64,000 nucleotides of DNA from Scatophagus argus (GCF_020382885.2 NC_058496.1:15728501-15792500), one strand, 5' to 3'; shown: positions 26,010 to 39,390, numbered from the stretch's first letter. Notes: generated by a model not told the origin, from the letters alone. Numbers and translations are program-made.

Positions 26010-29000
26010 ATGGAGTCAAAAAACACGAGGCCCATTTTCCCTTGGTAAGTTACCTCTGACGTCTTTCCAATGGGGGCCTACGCGCTAAAGTTACATAATA
26101 TAATGTTAGCAGTTGTCTATGTCTTCATTTTGGCTAATGACAGTATTGGTACTTGTTTCTCTGGTGATTTGCAGTGAATGTAGACCAACATTTCATTACA
26201 AGGCTAGAAAAAAGCCCTGCATTTTCCTGCTTCATTTCAACTAACTACTTTTCTAACAAAAATCTTTTGTACTTCTGTACTTTACTTTTATCCATAAAAT
26301 TGCATCATTTTATAAAAAGGATTTATGTAAGTTTTGATTAATGCAGTGGAGAAAAAAGGACACTAAAGTATAAACTTCCCTTTGAAATGCAGTGTGTGTG
26401 TATGTCTAGCTTTGAGTACAGGCATGCCAACTATAACAAATAGTTAAGCAAACAGTTAAGCAGGAATTATGAAATTTATGTAATATTTTGGGTTGTTATT
26501 TTCAGCCTTCATAGCTACAGTCTTCTCACCTGAACTGAAGCAGTCTGATGATAAATAAGCAGAAATGTGGGAAGCTGATAAAGACTTGGAATTCAGAGAA
26601 GGAAAGGGAGTTGCAGGAAGAGATAAGACAGATCCAGAGATTGATATTTAAAACGGTCACTGGGGTACTCATTCAGAGCCCCCCCCTCCACCACCACCAC
26701 CATCCACATCCCTTCATTTTGCGTCATCTAATCTGAAAAAAAATTTGTTCTACCAGCCACTCTTAAACAAATAACAATGGTCCTCCTAAACATAAGCATC
26801 CCATATATTATGTAAAACATCTCTATTAATCATCAAAAGCAATAAAAATAAATATAAACTCTTCTGTCTCCTCAGCTTAAAAAAATTTTTTTTTTGGCCA
26901 ATAAAGTAGTCAAGCAGAAAACACAGTCTTTCATTGCTGATTGTAACTTAATCTGGTGGAAACAGGTAAAAATGCAGGAGACTTTCTCTCAGGGGGAAAC
27001 AGTGACACTTGACCTGAGTTCAAACTGCACTGTGATCCTGCAAAATATGATATCACGATGAATTACTATACTATCCTCTTACATAAACTGTGAAAGTTTA
27101 GAAAGATGGATAAGAGTGTTTAAGTGGGAAAATGTTTTTTTAGGATCTCAAAATCCAGACAAAAAAAGAACAGGATGCATAGTGCCAGTCATCTATCAGA
27201 TCCCAAGAGAATAAACTAAATTATCACAACAAAGTAGCCTGAATTATCATTGGGCCCTCAGTAGATACTATAAATTGCTTTTTATCTGTTACCATCTCCT
27301 TTTTGTCAGAGATATGACACAGTACCTGATCTTCTTTAAGTACAGACTGAGTGTCCAGCTGGAAGGATATTTAAAAAAAAAAAAAAAACTCAAAAAGTTT
27401 GGCACTTGCAGCCCAAATATGAAAAATGTTCATGTGCAAATAAAGTCCACTTATACTAAAAATCAAAGTGAAGGAAAAGTCTGCTCTCTCCACTTGTCCC
27501 AATCTTGTAATATGTTTGCCTTTTGTCCTTGCATCCAATCTGTTTCTATCAGTTTGTATGCACACTATGAACAAACTTCAGAGATAAGAAAATTACTTGA
27601 GTCTGAGAAGTTCTTTGTCAGTTTTAAATTACATTTGTGTCTTATGTCAGATTGTAGTAATTATAGATTCAGTGTGAGACTGATGGAAACACATTATTCC
27701 TTCAGAGACTGTGGTGCTCAGTAGCAGCAATGAATGACCCTATTATTCTGTGAATTTTCTGTGTGAGACCATATTTCTACATGATATATAGTTGATATTT
27801 TTTTTCCTCAGGTATAAGGAGAGACTGCAGACCAAATACCATAAAACCCAGCCAAACAAGACATCTTTGGCCAGGAGATGGAGTTTTGTAAACTTGGGCC
27901 TTGATGGCTTCACCGACTGTTCGTCAGTCTCATCCAGAGGTGTCTCACCAGTTATTTTCCAGGGCACTCAAAACCTTAACTCCATTCAAAAGCCTAGAAA
28001 ATGCATCTCTAAAGAGCACGCTTGCTTCTCAAAGCAGATGATCCAAAAGCAGATTCGAAGAGAATATGTGACTGCTGTGGAGGACAAACTCAAACAGCAT
28101 CCTCTAACTATGTACCCACACTATAAGGATCACATGACTCCAGAGGTAACTGGACATAACAGCAGCCTGGACTACTAATGGGTTACTATGAGGCCAGTAG
28201 TAGTGGTTAAAATAAGGCAGATGAATAAATGAGGTAGAAAATGTTTACCCTGTGTTACAGTATTCACATGGTGTCATCATTTCTCTCCAGATATTTGAAA
28301 AGGTGGTATCTATTTTGGAGCCAGACATGTGCGTAAACAGTGCCTGTGCACTTCCTGCGCCTACAGGAGACCATGAGGAGGAGGAAGATAACTGTACAGA
28401 GCCAAGTAACCAAGACGTGGACAGAACAAAAGACAGTAAAATACAAGTATACTGGCAAGTTGATTGGTAGTTTTAACATAATCTTCATTACTCAAGTCTG
28501 TAATAAGGCTACATATTGCCTCATTTTACAACAGCCCCAGTGTTCAGAGTCCAACTCCCCATAACCCCTATGTACTACGGTTGAATGGTTTCAGGAAAGG
28601 CTGCACAGTCAAAGTGAATCAACTGAGTAAATAATAACATAAATATATATTAAATATATATACCTATGTTACCCAAAACATGTGATAAGATCAGGACTAC
28701 CATCTGAAACAAAATCTCAAGACAATTCGTGTCGCTTTCACGTCAGTTGGTTTGCTGACAGAATGAGTAGCTGAAACAGATGCATGTAATCTTAGCTGTC
28801 AGGAGTTATGTAAGTCACAAAGGACTACAACTACCAAGGGTAAAAGGCAAGACTATACATTTAGAGGAGGATTTCAAAAGACCAGCGTATGAGTTCACAG
28901 CATTTGTGTACAGGAAAGCCTACTCAAAACCACACTGTAAAAAGGGAGAAAAAGTGTAAGTGAGTTTAAAATCTGCTTTTTTCTCACTGCAGTCTTGGAA

Positions 29001-29051
29001 GATTCTCTTCTGAAGAGGAAAAAGAAACGTGGGAGCACACAGCTCATGTAA
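26010..29051 (+). CDS. fam47e: FAM47E-like protein, 190 aa, 4 coding exons
   Basis: Exons 26010-26044, 27812-28145, 28291-28435, 28993-29051. All junctions are GT-AG and sum to 191 codons. Residues 12-45 read WYKERLQTKYHKT..ARRWSFVNLGLDGFTD, the FAM47 hallmark (YKERL..., then a W-x-F-x-x-x-G-L-D-x-F motif). A second conserved piece is YPHYKDHMTPEIFEKVVSILEPD (about 115-138). The end is basic (about KRKKKRGSTQLM). The start ATG is the first in the exon and sits in MESKNTRPIFPW before a strong GTAAGT donor. FAM47E has been linked in human cells to the arginine methyltransferase PRMT5; nothing here tests that. The gene lies between scarb2 and ccdc158 as in human 4q21. The exon 3 donor (after 28435) is the least certain junction, chosen by phase. 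Confidence 0.78.
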
Positions 29052-29963
29052 ACATGGACAGTTAGGCACGGTGTGTAAGCAGAGGTTTGAAGTTTAATTG
29101 TTGTCTAAAAAATAAACAGATGAAATGAACAGCTAATACAGATGATCCTTTACTGTTAACTATTCCTCACTCTTTGTATTGTGCTTGTTACATGCTGTGT
29201 GTAACACCAAAAGTGCAAATCTGTGATACATCTACACTTTGAAAAACACTTTTTTTTTAATTTGGCATGACACCTGGTATGAAATAAAAACTTAAACTCA
29301 TTCATTTTATAAAAACTTTATTTAAACAATAACTTACAAAAATACGCCTGATTGGTGATTTTTCTAAAAGCATGGCTTGACAACTTCATCTGCAGAGTTT
29401 TTCAGAATAAGAAAGAGCTTTCTGACAGACAAAAAAAATGCAATTAAATGAGTCATGAGGAATGTGATCACAGAGATCAGGGTCAACATTTACAAAATTT
29501 TATGAAGCCTCTGAAGGCTCTTTATATCCTTGACAGTGACAGTGCAGATTTATGTGCGACAGTTGATACAATAATCAGTGTGAGAATTTGTCCGTGTATC
29601 TCTCCTATCATTGGTCATGTATTTTACTTTTGTGTGCATGTTAATTCATCTTTGCCTCTCAGTTAATATACAGCATGGTGCAGTAAAATACAGCTGACAC
29701 ATTATCTTGACAACACAAATGGCTCAGTCAGTGTAAGCAGATGGCTCTCCTTAACTCTCCTCTCCTAATCACTGCACATGTTCTTCCTCAGGATAGTGTT
29801 TTTCTAACAAAAGATAATGTGTAAAAAAAATAGTGTTAGTCTAACAAAACAAAATCTGTTACATTGTGTTCATAATGATATGATAAAATGTGTGTGTAGG
29901 ATGTACAGTATTAAGAACCTACTGATAAGAGGAGCCAGCCTCGGATCTGTTGTGTTGTGTTGG
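29052..29963. other. Intergenic: fam47e 3' UTR and ccdc158 3' UTR, convergent
   Basis: No coding exon recognised. In human STBD1 lies here, next to FAM47E; I find no carbohydrate-binding (CBM20) reading frame in these 0.9 kb. Confidence 0.5.
29111..29116 (+). terminator. Poly(A) signal of fam47e
   Basis: AATAAA 60 bases after the fam47e stop. A second AATAAA lies at 29283-29288. Either would leave a short gap before the converging ccdc158 gene. Confidence 0.5.
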
Positions 29964-32900
29964 TCACTGCTGGCTGTTCGGGTCAGCGGTCAGGAGACAG
30001 TGGACGGGTGACCTGCGGCCCAGTGAGAGTAGCTCTAGGGAGGAAGTGTACCTCGCTGCAGTCACTGGACGTCGTATATCTGGGCCAAGAAAAGAAATGT
30101 GTGTTAGAGAATTCAATATTGATGTTGCCAAAAATTCACATTTAGTTTTTTTTATATATAAGGCTGCAATTAATGACTTAATCAAGATTTAAAATTAATT
30201 AATCTGCTCATCATACTCCCAGTTAATTGCTTGGTCTACAAATGGTAAAAAAAAAAAAAAAAATACCCATCATATTTAGAACCAGAGCCGAGTGACCACT
30301 TTTGCTTTTTAAAACAATCACTTAAATGAACAACTAAACAGTTATTAAAATACCTGTAGATTATTTATTGATCGTCTACTTGTTGGAGCTGTCATCTTAC
30401 ATTGTATGAAGATGAACACTGCATTTATGAAAGGGTTAACAAACTCCAAATATATTTGTTGAAGAAGTTAAGAAAACTCACTCTCAGTGAAGGATTTGTT
30501 GATGATAACTTTCCTGTTTTGATCAGCTGTCTTCGGGAAATGTGGCTCGCTGTACACAGTGTATGCACAAACAGACTTGCATTACGTCACATTACACAGC
30601 CTGCAGCACTTTCCGGCACCTTGCATGTTGAATGAGGGGTAAGAGGTCACATGGATAGATGGTGTGACCATCGCATAGCCTCAAGGCAAGTCATTCACAC
30701 AGCATGCAAACAAAGACACTGGCCTGGTTATGTTTGGGGGGGCTGCTCCTTACCTGGTGCAGGTTTTTCTTCTAAATCTGCAGTCAGCTTTTACCTCTTC
30801 AGCCTTGTCAGTATTGCTGTAGGTGGCAGGGGAACACACAAAAACATACAAAATATACATTAACACGTCATACAAGTGCATATCACATTCACAAGTACAT
30901 AACAGATGATTGGAGAAGACACTAAGAGGTTTTTAAATTATACAAAGTTTGTCTGATCTGTTTAAGGCATATTACAGCAGAAGCAATGAAACCGTGGGAT
31001 TAATGAAACCACTCATGTACGGGAGTCCTCTCCTCCTTCATTCCAGTGACTTAATGCTCTCTTAGCATCACATGATTTTCAGATGTGACCTAAACTAGCC
31101 TAAGAGCAAAGCTAATCCTTGCAGTGTGTGGGAACGGAGCCAGACGTACGGTGTGGTTCTCTCCGGCGCGGACCTCCTCCTGTGGAAGCTGCTGCCAGCG
31201 GCGATGTTATCTGTGTGTGGTCTGTGGTTCTCTGAAATCACGGCCCTCAGCTCTTTGACAAGAGACCTGAGCTCCTGGGTGGGGCTCTCCTGCTGCCTCT
31301 TTGGGTTCAGCAGCCGAAGGAAGAGAGAGGAGAGAAAGACAACGTCAATGCACTGCTGTGGTCATGTCAGTATTACAAGTAGTTGATCTAATTAACGTGC
31401 ATTTGAACAGAAATACCAGGGAGTGCAGGACAATATTGCAAAATCAATTTCTGTGACAACAATATCTTTTATCATGCTTAAGTCAGTTAAAATAACACAA
31501 TATTGGTGTAGCATTATGGCACTAAAAGACAAAACAAACAAAGAGTATATCACTGCTATGTTGAAATGATTTACTGTTCGAGTTTCTTCCCTTGCCACAG
31601 GAATGCAATGATGTGTGTATGTTTTTGATTTAAAGGCCTAGCAGATGTGCTGAGCCTCTATCTGTCCATCCAAATAAACAATGATTCACGCATGAATTTG
31701 ATGGGCTGGAACTGTAGGAGCTAGGAGAAATATAAGGAGTTCCTGACTGTACCGTGGTCAGGGAGTTGGAGGCTTGCTGGGAGGAGGGCTGAGCAGTGAG
31801 TGCAGATGGGGACACAGGGGTCAGGTGAGGTGGAGGTACATTCAGAGCTGTGTGCAAATTCTGTCCTCTGAACTCCTACAGATAAGATACAAGAGGTTAT
31901 TGATTTGTTGAAAAGCAAGCCTGGCTGGATGAAGACAATTCTATCAAACTGAAGAGGAGAAATATAAACATAAAATATAAGGGCATATTTTCCTACACGT
32001 AGGCATACTGAGTGGATAGGATCTACTCCCTTTGCTTCCTTTTACAAAAAGACTCTTTATGTGTAATCAGCTCTACCTTTAAGTCCAGGACATGTTGGAG
32101 TTTCAGACGGAAAAACTCCTGCTCCTGCAGCTGGATAAAATCTTGACAGTCTGCAAAGCTCTCTGACATCTTTAAGAAGACACAGAGCATATGAAACAAT
32201 AAGGCAATGTTGGACACAACCAGAGACAGTGCAAGACTGAGAAAGTTCCCCTTGAATATATAAACTCAAATTTTTGTTGCAAAGAGAGATAATAACTGGA
32301 GAAAAGTGACAGCAAAACTTGAAAGAGAGCTGTGGCTCACCAGTCTATTTTTAAGACCTTTCTTAACTAACCTTCCTTAGACAGTGGACAGTCATGAGAT
32401 AACTGTAAGAGTGCAGGGGACACGGAGAAAGAAAGAAAGAAAGGCACTTACACTTCAGTGCTACTAGCTTGCAAAAAGTTTTTGAAAACTGCTCTTTGGT
32501 AAAAAAAATTGGGTTTACACGGACTCAACTTGACAACTCGAGATATAATTTGGTGGTAACGTAATGACTAGAATAAAGTGTAAATGATCACCACCTTGTG
32601 AAGGATTGCCTCCAGCTGGCCGATCCGCTCCATTAACTGTTTATCTTTGGAGCGAAGGGCCTCCAGCTCGTTGCTAAGTTGTCTCTTCTCCGTACTGACG
32701 ACGCTAAGTTCCTGGAGGTGACGCTGGTGCTCCAGGCTCTGGTAGCGCTTTTCCTGGATAAGATAGGGAGAGTCAACAAAAAACATAACAAATGGTGTGG
32801 ATGTTAAATTCTAGTCTTTTGGGGCTGGGAAAAGTTTTCCCAGTAGACAAGTTTGAAATGCTAAAGATTTCAGGTTTGTTCTTCAGCAGGAAAAATGAAG

Positions 32901-35609
32901 TCACATGAAGTCACTCTTGAGCTGCCACTGGTCACAGTTTCATTTCTACCTGAGTCAGAGCTAGATGTATATTTGGAAGAATTAATGAAAGTCATTAATA
33001 AAAATCTTGCAAAGGAAGTGGGTTTTATTTTGGTTACTGATCAGAGACGGTAGGCTCTTCATGAGGTGAATGGCAGAACTAAAGTATTCAGAAAAAAGTC
33101 CATAAAATTACATTTATATTTCAGAGACTTATGAAAAATCTGAACTAAAAGCAAAGTTGAATTATTTGTTACTATCAAAAGTAGGAGCATGTGAAAAGTT
33201 CTAAATCTAGCTTGATTGATTTACACAAACACATTAGACTTTTCACCTGGTACAGCTTCTCCACAGTCTCTTCTAAATGTTGGATTTTGCCCTGCAGGGA
33301 GTCGATCTGTTCTCTCCTGGCAGTGATCTTCTCCTGCATGTCCATGGCTGCTTGGAGGCCTGAGAGACAAAGCCACAAGATGAAGTGACACAGAGACAGA
33401 GAAGCAAAAAGAGGGCAGGGAGAATATCAAGGTGCTGCGCATATCAGAATCAGAATCAGAATTCCTTTATTCATCCCCAAGGGGAAATCCTTTAAATTAG
33501 AAGTTAGATGCTTGTAGGGTTACATATTGGTAACACACAGACATCAGACATCTGTCCGACTGGAACGTAGCGGAGGAGGAAATATAATATTTGCAATGAC
33601 ATTCGACTAGACTGGTTGTCTTTTGAACAAGAGTTGATAGCTTTCCTAAATTTCATTACAGTCCAAGTAAATCACTGTTATCTCTCCACTAGATCATAAA
33701 TTGGATGTAGATCAGAAGAAAATTCCCAAATGCATCTTTGTACATGACATCTTTTAATTAAGGCTCAGTTTAAATTATCTAACCATGTCCATCAGCTCCC
33801 TCAAGGGTCCTCAGGGTGCTCCTGACCTGGTCCAGCTCATCATGAACGCTCCTTAGCTGACTCTGAAGCTTCAGTACCACACCCTCGTGCTCCTCCTTCT
33901 TACAGCTGTGGAGCTGTTTCAGCTGTCTGAGCTCCTCTGAAATCGGGCCCACACAAACACATGCAATACATCCACCGAGAGACACACACTTTAACAGTTA
34001 AAACAAATACACAAAACAATAGAAGGGCTTGGTTGACAGTGATAACATACCTAACATGGTTCTTTGTTTTTTTAAACACAGCAGGACAAAAAGATCATTT
34101 GCTAAAACAAAACAAAACAAAACAAAACAAAAACCAACGACTTGAGAGCAGAGCGCTTTCTGGAAACAGCACCATGTAGTTCCTAGTGAATGAGCGAATG
34201 GCCTCTAGTTTACACTAGTTCAGAGATAATGAAAGTCCTCTGGGTCATGGTGGACGTTTGAGTTCATACAGTAATGTAAAAGTTTTGTTATTTTGCCCCA
34301 TCCTTGCTTGTGAACAACTGAGCCTTTCGAGTTGTCCCTTTCACACCCAGTCATGATACTATTACCTGCTACCTGTTAACCTGTGGATTGTTCCAAACAG
34401 AGGATTTCTGAGCAGTACACAATTTTCCCAGTCTTATGTGTACAGCAATGTGTTGTTGGTATCAAATTCAGAATAAACATATATTTACAAAAATCAGTGA
34501 AGCTGATGAGGTAAAACATCAAATGTGTTGTCTTTGGGCTGTTTCCAATTGAGTATAGGTCAATAAGGATTATCACAATATCACATTCTGTTTTAATTAT
34601 GTTTTACATAGTATTGTATGTGATATTTATATTTGTACAGCCATATGCATATTCTTATCTAATTTCTTTGTCACTAAATGTTGGCTTTTAAAATGTGTGT
34701 TTAAAGTTGTATTTGTTAGATGCTTGTGGGTTTACATATTGGAATGTAGATGTGTTGGTGATTAATGTGTCTCAATAATCATATGAGGTCATGTAAATGA
34801 CCAGACATGAAAGTAAAACCATTTATTCATTCAGTCATGATTATCATGACAAAGATAGAGTTTGTTATCATAACCGGGGTTTTGTTTGAACTATGATGGA
34901 TGCTGCTCTCCTGTGTAGTGATTAATATTCAGTAAAGCACAACTCACTCTTGAGGGTAAGTAACTCCACATGCTGGAGCTCCACCTGGGTGGTGAGCTGC
35001 TGTTTCTCCAGACATTCCTGTTGGACATGCTGACTTTGTTCATCCACAGAGGCCTGTAGCCGCTGCCTCTCCTGCTCTGCAGCAGCCAGGTCTGATTTGC
35101 GCTGGTCTAACTCAACCTAATCAGCACATTGCACATGAGGAGACAAAAAGTGGGAGATTATTGATAATGTAATGATATGACATGATAGCTCAATGTTGTA
35201 ATTATATTTCAGCGAAGGTTTCTGTTATGCTCCTGACCCTGAGCTGCTGGATCTCTAGCTTGTGCTGGTTTAGCTGGTTGCTGAGGAGGCTGTTCTCCTG
35301 GTGAAGGTTGTCGATGGCGCTGCTGTGCTTCACCGTCATCTGGCTGCTCCTCTCCATCTGCAATCTCAGAACATTCATCATCTTTTCTCGATCATCCACC
35401 TTCTGCCTCAGTGTCTTTCTGTCTGCGTGCAGGGTCTGGCACCGCCTCTCAGCCTCTTCCAACTTGGCAAGATGCTGAAAAAAAAAAAAATCAGCTAAGC
35501 TTTATTTCAGTGATCCATCAAAATGGGTAGGTTACAGTATCATGACTTAAATCTTAACTGTATGCTTCAAACATCTGTAACTGGTAATGTATGATAGAGG
35601 AGTATCTCC

Positions 35610-35642
<33 letters not shown>

Positions 35643-38600
35643 TCCATGGTTTATTACCTGTTGGGCGTCTTGCTGCCTGAGCTTGACTTCTTTGTTTTTC
35701 TCCTCTAGGAGTTCCTGGGATTTCCTCCCCTCCTGGGCCTTCTGTTCCAGCAGTGCCTGCAAGCAGGTGTTCTCCTCCCCACCTCTGCGGAGCTGCTCCC
35801 TGGTCACCTCCAGCTGTCCTCTCAGGGCCTTTACCTCCTCCTGGAGCTCACACTGCTGCTGCTCACTGCACCTCTAGAGGACAAAGCAGGAGGCACAGTG
35901 GGATAACTATTTACAAGGATGAACAACATGAAATCTTTTGAGAGTGTGAAGAAATATGATCTCAAAAATGGGGCCAAATGGACAAAATTTTATTTCTGAA
36001 TAGACAGACAGTCATTTCCTTTCTTTCGGGTCACAAAATTACAGCCCCACAATACAGATGATCTTGATGAGAAAAGAATGTATTGAGGATGTTACTGGGA
36101 CAGGATGTATAGCCTCAGTGGGTAAACCAGCAATTCCATCCCCTAACCTGCAACTCCATTGGCATGAAGCTCTTTCATCAGCAGGTCACACATCACCAGC
36201 TCTTTACGCTACTTAGAAGTATCATCCAAATTACATAAAGTCAACCTGATTTGAATCTCCACTTTAAACAGTGTTCTTTGTCGTAAACATGTACGATAAA
36301 AAAAGAGACAAAATGCTGGTTTAATGCTCATGGTTTGCTGCAGCACCTTAAGTTGACCAAGCAGGTACTGAAGCTCCTCTGCCTGTTGTAAAGATCGCTC
36401 TTTCTCTCTCTGGGCGTCCACCAGCTGGGACTGAGCCTGAATGAGCTGCTGCTCCAGACAATAAACCTACAATGCCACAAATCACATAAAAAATAGTTTT
36501 GTTTTCATGGTAACATGGAATGTATCTGCAGTTCCTAGACAAGATGGGAGTTTTGTCAGTATTGATTTTCCACATCGATAATCATGGTTTGTGAGACCAT
36601 CACAATCCTGTTAAACTCATGTGGTAGCTGTTGTGTTTGTCTAATCTGTTTTTTGTTTTACTGTTCCACACATATCGTGAACATTATTGCTCATAATATT
36701 ATTTTCCATTCCTTCTTACCGTATGTTTATGGCTAGAGAGAGCTGACACAAGTTCACTGACTTGAACCTGGTGCAGTGATGTCTGTCTCTCTGCAAGTTT
36801 CCTGGGTGTAGAAAGTGTACATCTTTTGACAAGCATGTATCAATGTCTGGTCTTTTAAGTATAATGCAAACACCCTTGGACAAAACAAGCAGGGGATTTG
36901 AACACCTACTTTAGCAGCTCCAACTTGGCACTTAAATTGACACCGTTGTCTTTCGATGAGCTCAGTTTGTCATTCAACAGCACCATCTCCTGGCTGAGAC
37001 TTGCAATTAGGTCTTCAATTCTAGAATAGTACAATGTAAAGAATATTTAAGAACTGATCTTATATCATCAGCTGTTGATTAATTTTTTGGCATTTGACAA
37101 AGAAATGTATAGCCTAAACACTGCAGCTCTCTGTTATATTACCTGTCTGTTTGCTTATTTGCTCCTTTGCAGTCTTCAGTCTCCAATTGTTCTGCTGACT
37201 GCCATAAAAAACATGAAAGAATAGTCAGGAGGAGGGAAAATGTCAGTCTGTGTCTAAAACACACCGATGCTGAGTCAGCGGCCCAAAACTGACTTCTAGT
37301 ACTTACCAAAAAAAGACTCTTTTGCAGCCTGTCTGTCTCATTGTCAAATTCCTCAATTAATGTAGGAGCCGTGGATAGCTGTCTCGAGCTAGTGGCAGTG
37401 TGACGACCGGTGATGGCATTGTTTCCACATTGTTTCTCTGGAGATAGCAGTGAAGAGTACATTTCCTTTACGTTTTGTTCCAACGTCTCTACCCTCCTGT
37501 TAAGTGCCAAGGCCTCATCTTCCGTCTCCTGCAGCTTCTGGTCCCCCGCCCTTTTGATGTTTTGGAGCTCCTCCAACATGTACAGCATCTTTTCCATCTG
37601 ATCAACATGTTTCCTTGAATCCTTCAATCTACAAATAAAAAGATCTGTGGGTCAAAATGATTTTAAACTATTTCTTTACCTAAGTAAAACTGTGTTCAGG
37701 TGTTCACCTGAGGTCAGATAGAACGTCCTTCTCCATCTGGACTTTATGCAACTCAGTCTGTAGGTTCATGACAGCTTTGTCACCACTGAATGTCTCTCGT
37801 GTAGGTTGATCATGTTTCTGTCAAATGATACATAACACAGAGAAAGCCTTACCAATCAAGCCACTAAGACAACATAAAAGTAATAAGACTGATGGCTGAA
37901 ATGAACTTTTGAACCTTGTTGAGTTGCAAGTCAGACAGCTGTGGCAGACAGTCATTTGTGACATTTTCAAACACCTCTTCTCCAGGAGAGCAGATATCCC
38001 TATGTGTAACCCCTTGGTTTAAACTATCGTGATCATAGACCAGGGGGTGAGTCCCTGTGTGCTGGTGGGCTGAAAGAATGGTGGAATCCTCAGATGAGTC
38101 ATCTGCCAAAAGAATAAAGGAAGCTTAAAAAGCATACTGTTTATATTGTCAAAGTTAAGGCTTGTTGAAACATGCCTTCATGCAACAGTTAAATAGACCA
38201 GGCTCTCACTTATCTTACTTTTAACTTATTTATTTTAAGTTTAAAAATATCCAGACTGTTTTTAGATTCAACTTTTTCAGGAATCATATAAACTAGATAG
38301 CTGAGATGAACTTTCACCGTTACCATTTTGCATGGTTTTCAGGCAATGTATGATAGTGTGGGTATTGTGGGTGAAACAAACACTAAATTCAACAGTTTTT
38401 CATGTGTCTGGCTATGGCTACATTGCCAAAATGTTGAGTGATGCTGACAGAACTCACAGACATTCAACCTGTGGTTGTGGCACATACGTCCAGGTGAGCT
38501 GAGGGTACCATATGTGCAGCCAAACCTCTCCAAGGTTTGTTTGGTTGCATTTTCCACTTCGTCCTGAAGCCTCTGTGTTTCCTTGGTGCGCCTATCAAGC

Positions 38601-39390
38601 TCCTCACTGTAAACACATGAAAATTAGGAGGGTGTGTGTATATATAGTGATATCATAGAGCATACCGTGACTTTACTTTAAATATCAAGTAACCTAAAGA
38701 GACAGTCAGAGGTCAAGTTCGGACTTCCCAAATTAATGAAGTAAGGTGACAGGTTATTAATGACATTGCTCTTAAGCCGTTACTTTGTTTTTGTGTTATT
38801 TACAGTAGGTGTATTTGGATGATGGACTGATGTACTTTAATTTTATTTTGATTCTATTGTTTATTTTCTGTTGCATGTTTGAGACTGTCTTTTAATAACT
38901 TGGTACCATGTTTGAGACAAGAGTTCTCACTTTAACATGTCATCCCTCGGGTTGTCCGTTTTGTAGATCCATTAATAAATCAAATCGAAATAGACAACAC
39001 ATTGTCTATTTCGATTTGATGTGTTGTTCATGAGTTAGAAGCTAAAATCTAAAATGAACAGGTTGTCAGAAAACAGGAGGAATTTTGGCGCTTCAGGAAA
39101 TGAGAAGGGAATAAAGTTTTAGCTACCTCAATTCATCCAGTGTCAGGCTGTTAAATCTCAGCCGAAGGGAAGCGTCAGGGGTCTCTGTAAAGAAAGCTGA
39201 ACGAAAATTCCACAACAGCAAGTTAACGAAACTATCCAACTAGCATGCTGGCCAATCGATGTTTCCCTGCCTTAGCTGACTTACCATTTGTCTCATGCTT
39301 CAGCGAAGGTTCAGATCGTAAAACGGGAGCACCGTTATTGCTGGGAAGCCCAATACTCTGCGGATCAGAGGACTGGAACCCCAATGACAT
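29964..39390 (-). CDS. ccdc158: Coiled-coil domain-containing protein 158-like, about 950 aa, about 21 coding exons
   Basis: Exons (descending): 39390-39285, 39184-39127, 38606-38488, 38102-37915, 37817-37708, 37628-37307, 37198-37143, 37020-36910, 36801-36720, 36466-36347, 35873-35658, 35474-35238, 35116-34948, 33936-33784, 33359-33247, 32753-32595, 32169-32077, 31875-31753, 31298-31150, 30816-30754, 30079-29964. Phases agree through the first 18 (845 codons). Most of the protein is Gln/Glu/Leu-rich coiled coil. Matches to mammalian CCDC158 include MNLQTELHKVQMEKDVLSDL, LRTLEGADGHG, QEKITARREQIDSLQGKIQH, ADCQDFIQLQEQEF and QELRSLVKELRAVISEN. Mammalian function is poorly known. The last three exons are uncertain: the best splice sites give a stop at 29983 (947 aa), while another frame of the last exon, stopping at 29964, holds the CCDC158-like RRSPVHCLLT. 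Confidence 0.87.
30160..30265 (+). repeat. Old interspersed repeat fragment, 'GCTGCAACTAA' family
   Basis: Begins 'aaggctgcaattaatgactt' and continues through 'ccagttaattgcttggtcta' to a poly-A run (about 30247-30263). Lies in the last intron of ccdc158. Confidence 0.5.
33443..33490 (-). mobile_element. Retroposon 3' tail, (TCTGAT)n type
   Basis: On the minus strand the segment reads 'ttccccttggggatgaataaa' (in part) followed by TCTGAT repeats. It is the same tail core as the insertion at 15643-15692 but with a different terminal repeat. Lies in ccdc158 between exons 33936-33784 and 33359-33247. Confidence 0.65.
35610..35644. repeat. Compound (CT)n(AC)n microsatellite in ccdc158
   Basis: CT repeats run directly into ACAC repeats, ending about 13 bases before the donor side of exon 35873-35658. 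Length variation could influence splicing there. Confidence 0.85.
38979..39020. repeat. Perfect 19-bp inverted repeat with 4-bp loop (ccdc158 intron 2)
   Basis: 38979-38997 is the exact reverse complement of 39002-39020, with loop CACA at 38998-39001. It lies between ccdc158 exons 39184-39127 and 38606-38488. Confidence 0.9.

Noticed and set aside
27275-27724. 149-residue open frame on the plus strand inside fam47e intron 1
   Set aside because: No family resemblance, low-complexity Lys run, no splice context; AT-rich intron DNA gives such frames by chance.
35587-35877. 96-residue plus-strand frame opposite a ccdc158 exon
   Set aside because: Antisense shadow of a real coiled-coil exon plus the (CT)n microsatellite; Ser/Leu-rich composition reflects the opposite strand.
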